Part shown: in pieces, positions 6,322 through 6,350 of the stretch | Position numbering within the stretch: the stretch's first letter is position 1 | Layout: the number at the start of each line of letters is the position of its first letter | Source of the DNA: Lachnospiraceae bacterium | Lineage (GTDB): Bacteria; Bacillota; Clostridia; Lachnospirales; Lachnospiraceae | Length of the DNA: 6,350 bases | Direction: 5' to 3' | Assembly (NCBI GenBank): GCA_003520205.1 | Contig: DOVG01000036.1 | Location: 1 to 6,350 of the forward strand | The notes under the pieces: generated by a model | Database searches by the model: none | Told to the model about the DNA's origin: nothing | Seen by the model: only the letters and a program-made list of their open reading frames with translations | Position numbers and translations under genes: made by a program

Positions 6322-6350
6322 AAAATAATGTTATATGATAGACTAAAAAT

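Noticed and set aside
6292..6350. A complete lemA promoter on the minus strand
   Set aside because: A TATAAC-like -10 is present at 6335-6330, but the matching -35 would fall beyond the window, so it cannot be confirmed.

Overview
The window looks like a low-to-moderate GC Gram-positive anaerobe, most likely class Clostridia and plausibly Lachnospiraceae. The clues are the AT-rich spacers, strong AGGAGG-type ribosome binding sites, TGnTATAAT promoters, U-tract terminators, a FeoA-FeoB fusion, and a CapA-type metallophosphatase beside a TFIIB-type zinc-ribbon membrane protein. This placement is inferred from style and gene families, not from a search. No RNA gene, insertion sequence, CRISPR array or phage gene is visible.

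Layout. (1) Positions 1-2261 (+) hold the larger part of a ferrous iron transporter. The end of a FeoA (SH3-like) domain is fused in frame to a complete FeoB, and the 5' end lies outside the window. (2) A terminator (2305-2343) and an extended -10 promoter (about 2358-2366) separate it from two small membrane protein genes, 2404-2784 and 2849-3160 (+), which I cannot assign to a named family. They share a sparse WG...[E/D]...L[H/N][E/D] pattern and may be diverged paralogues; only the first carries the histidines. (3) A strong hairpin terminator (3169-3213) ends that unit, and a new promoter overlaps it. This promoter drives a two-gene operon: a secreted CapA-family metallophosphatase (3283-4425) and, 12 bases on, a protein with two zinc ribbons and two membrane helices (4438-5700). 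(4) A bidirectional terminator (5739-5773) separates that operon from a convergent LemA-family membrane protein (5758-6291, -).

How they work together. FeoAB imports Fe2+. The small pair may be an unstudied membrane complex; its position after feoAB hints at metal or redox work but does not prove it. The CapA protein, zinc-ribbon protein and LemA protein all act at or in the cell envelope. The zinc-ribbon/LemA neighbourhood recalls membrane-maintenance loci of other Firmicutes, though no PspA, SPFH or TPM partner is in view.

The best candidate for something undescribed is the small two-gene membrane module at 2404-3160. Other notable points are the promoter embedded in a terminator hairpin at 3171-3221 and two nearly identical translation-start leaders, each encoding a five-codon mini-ORF that overlaps the true start.
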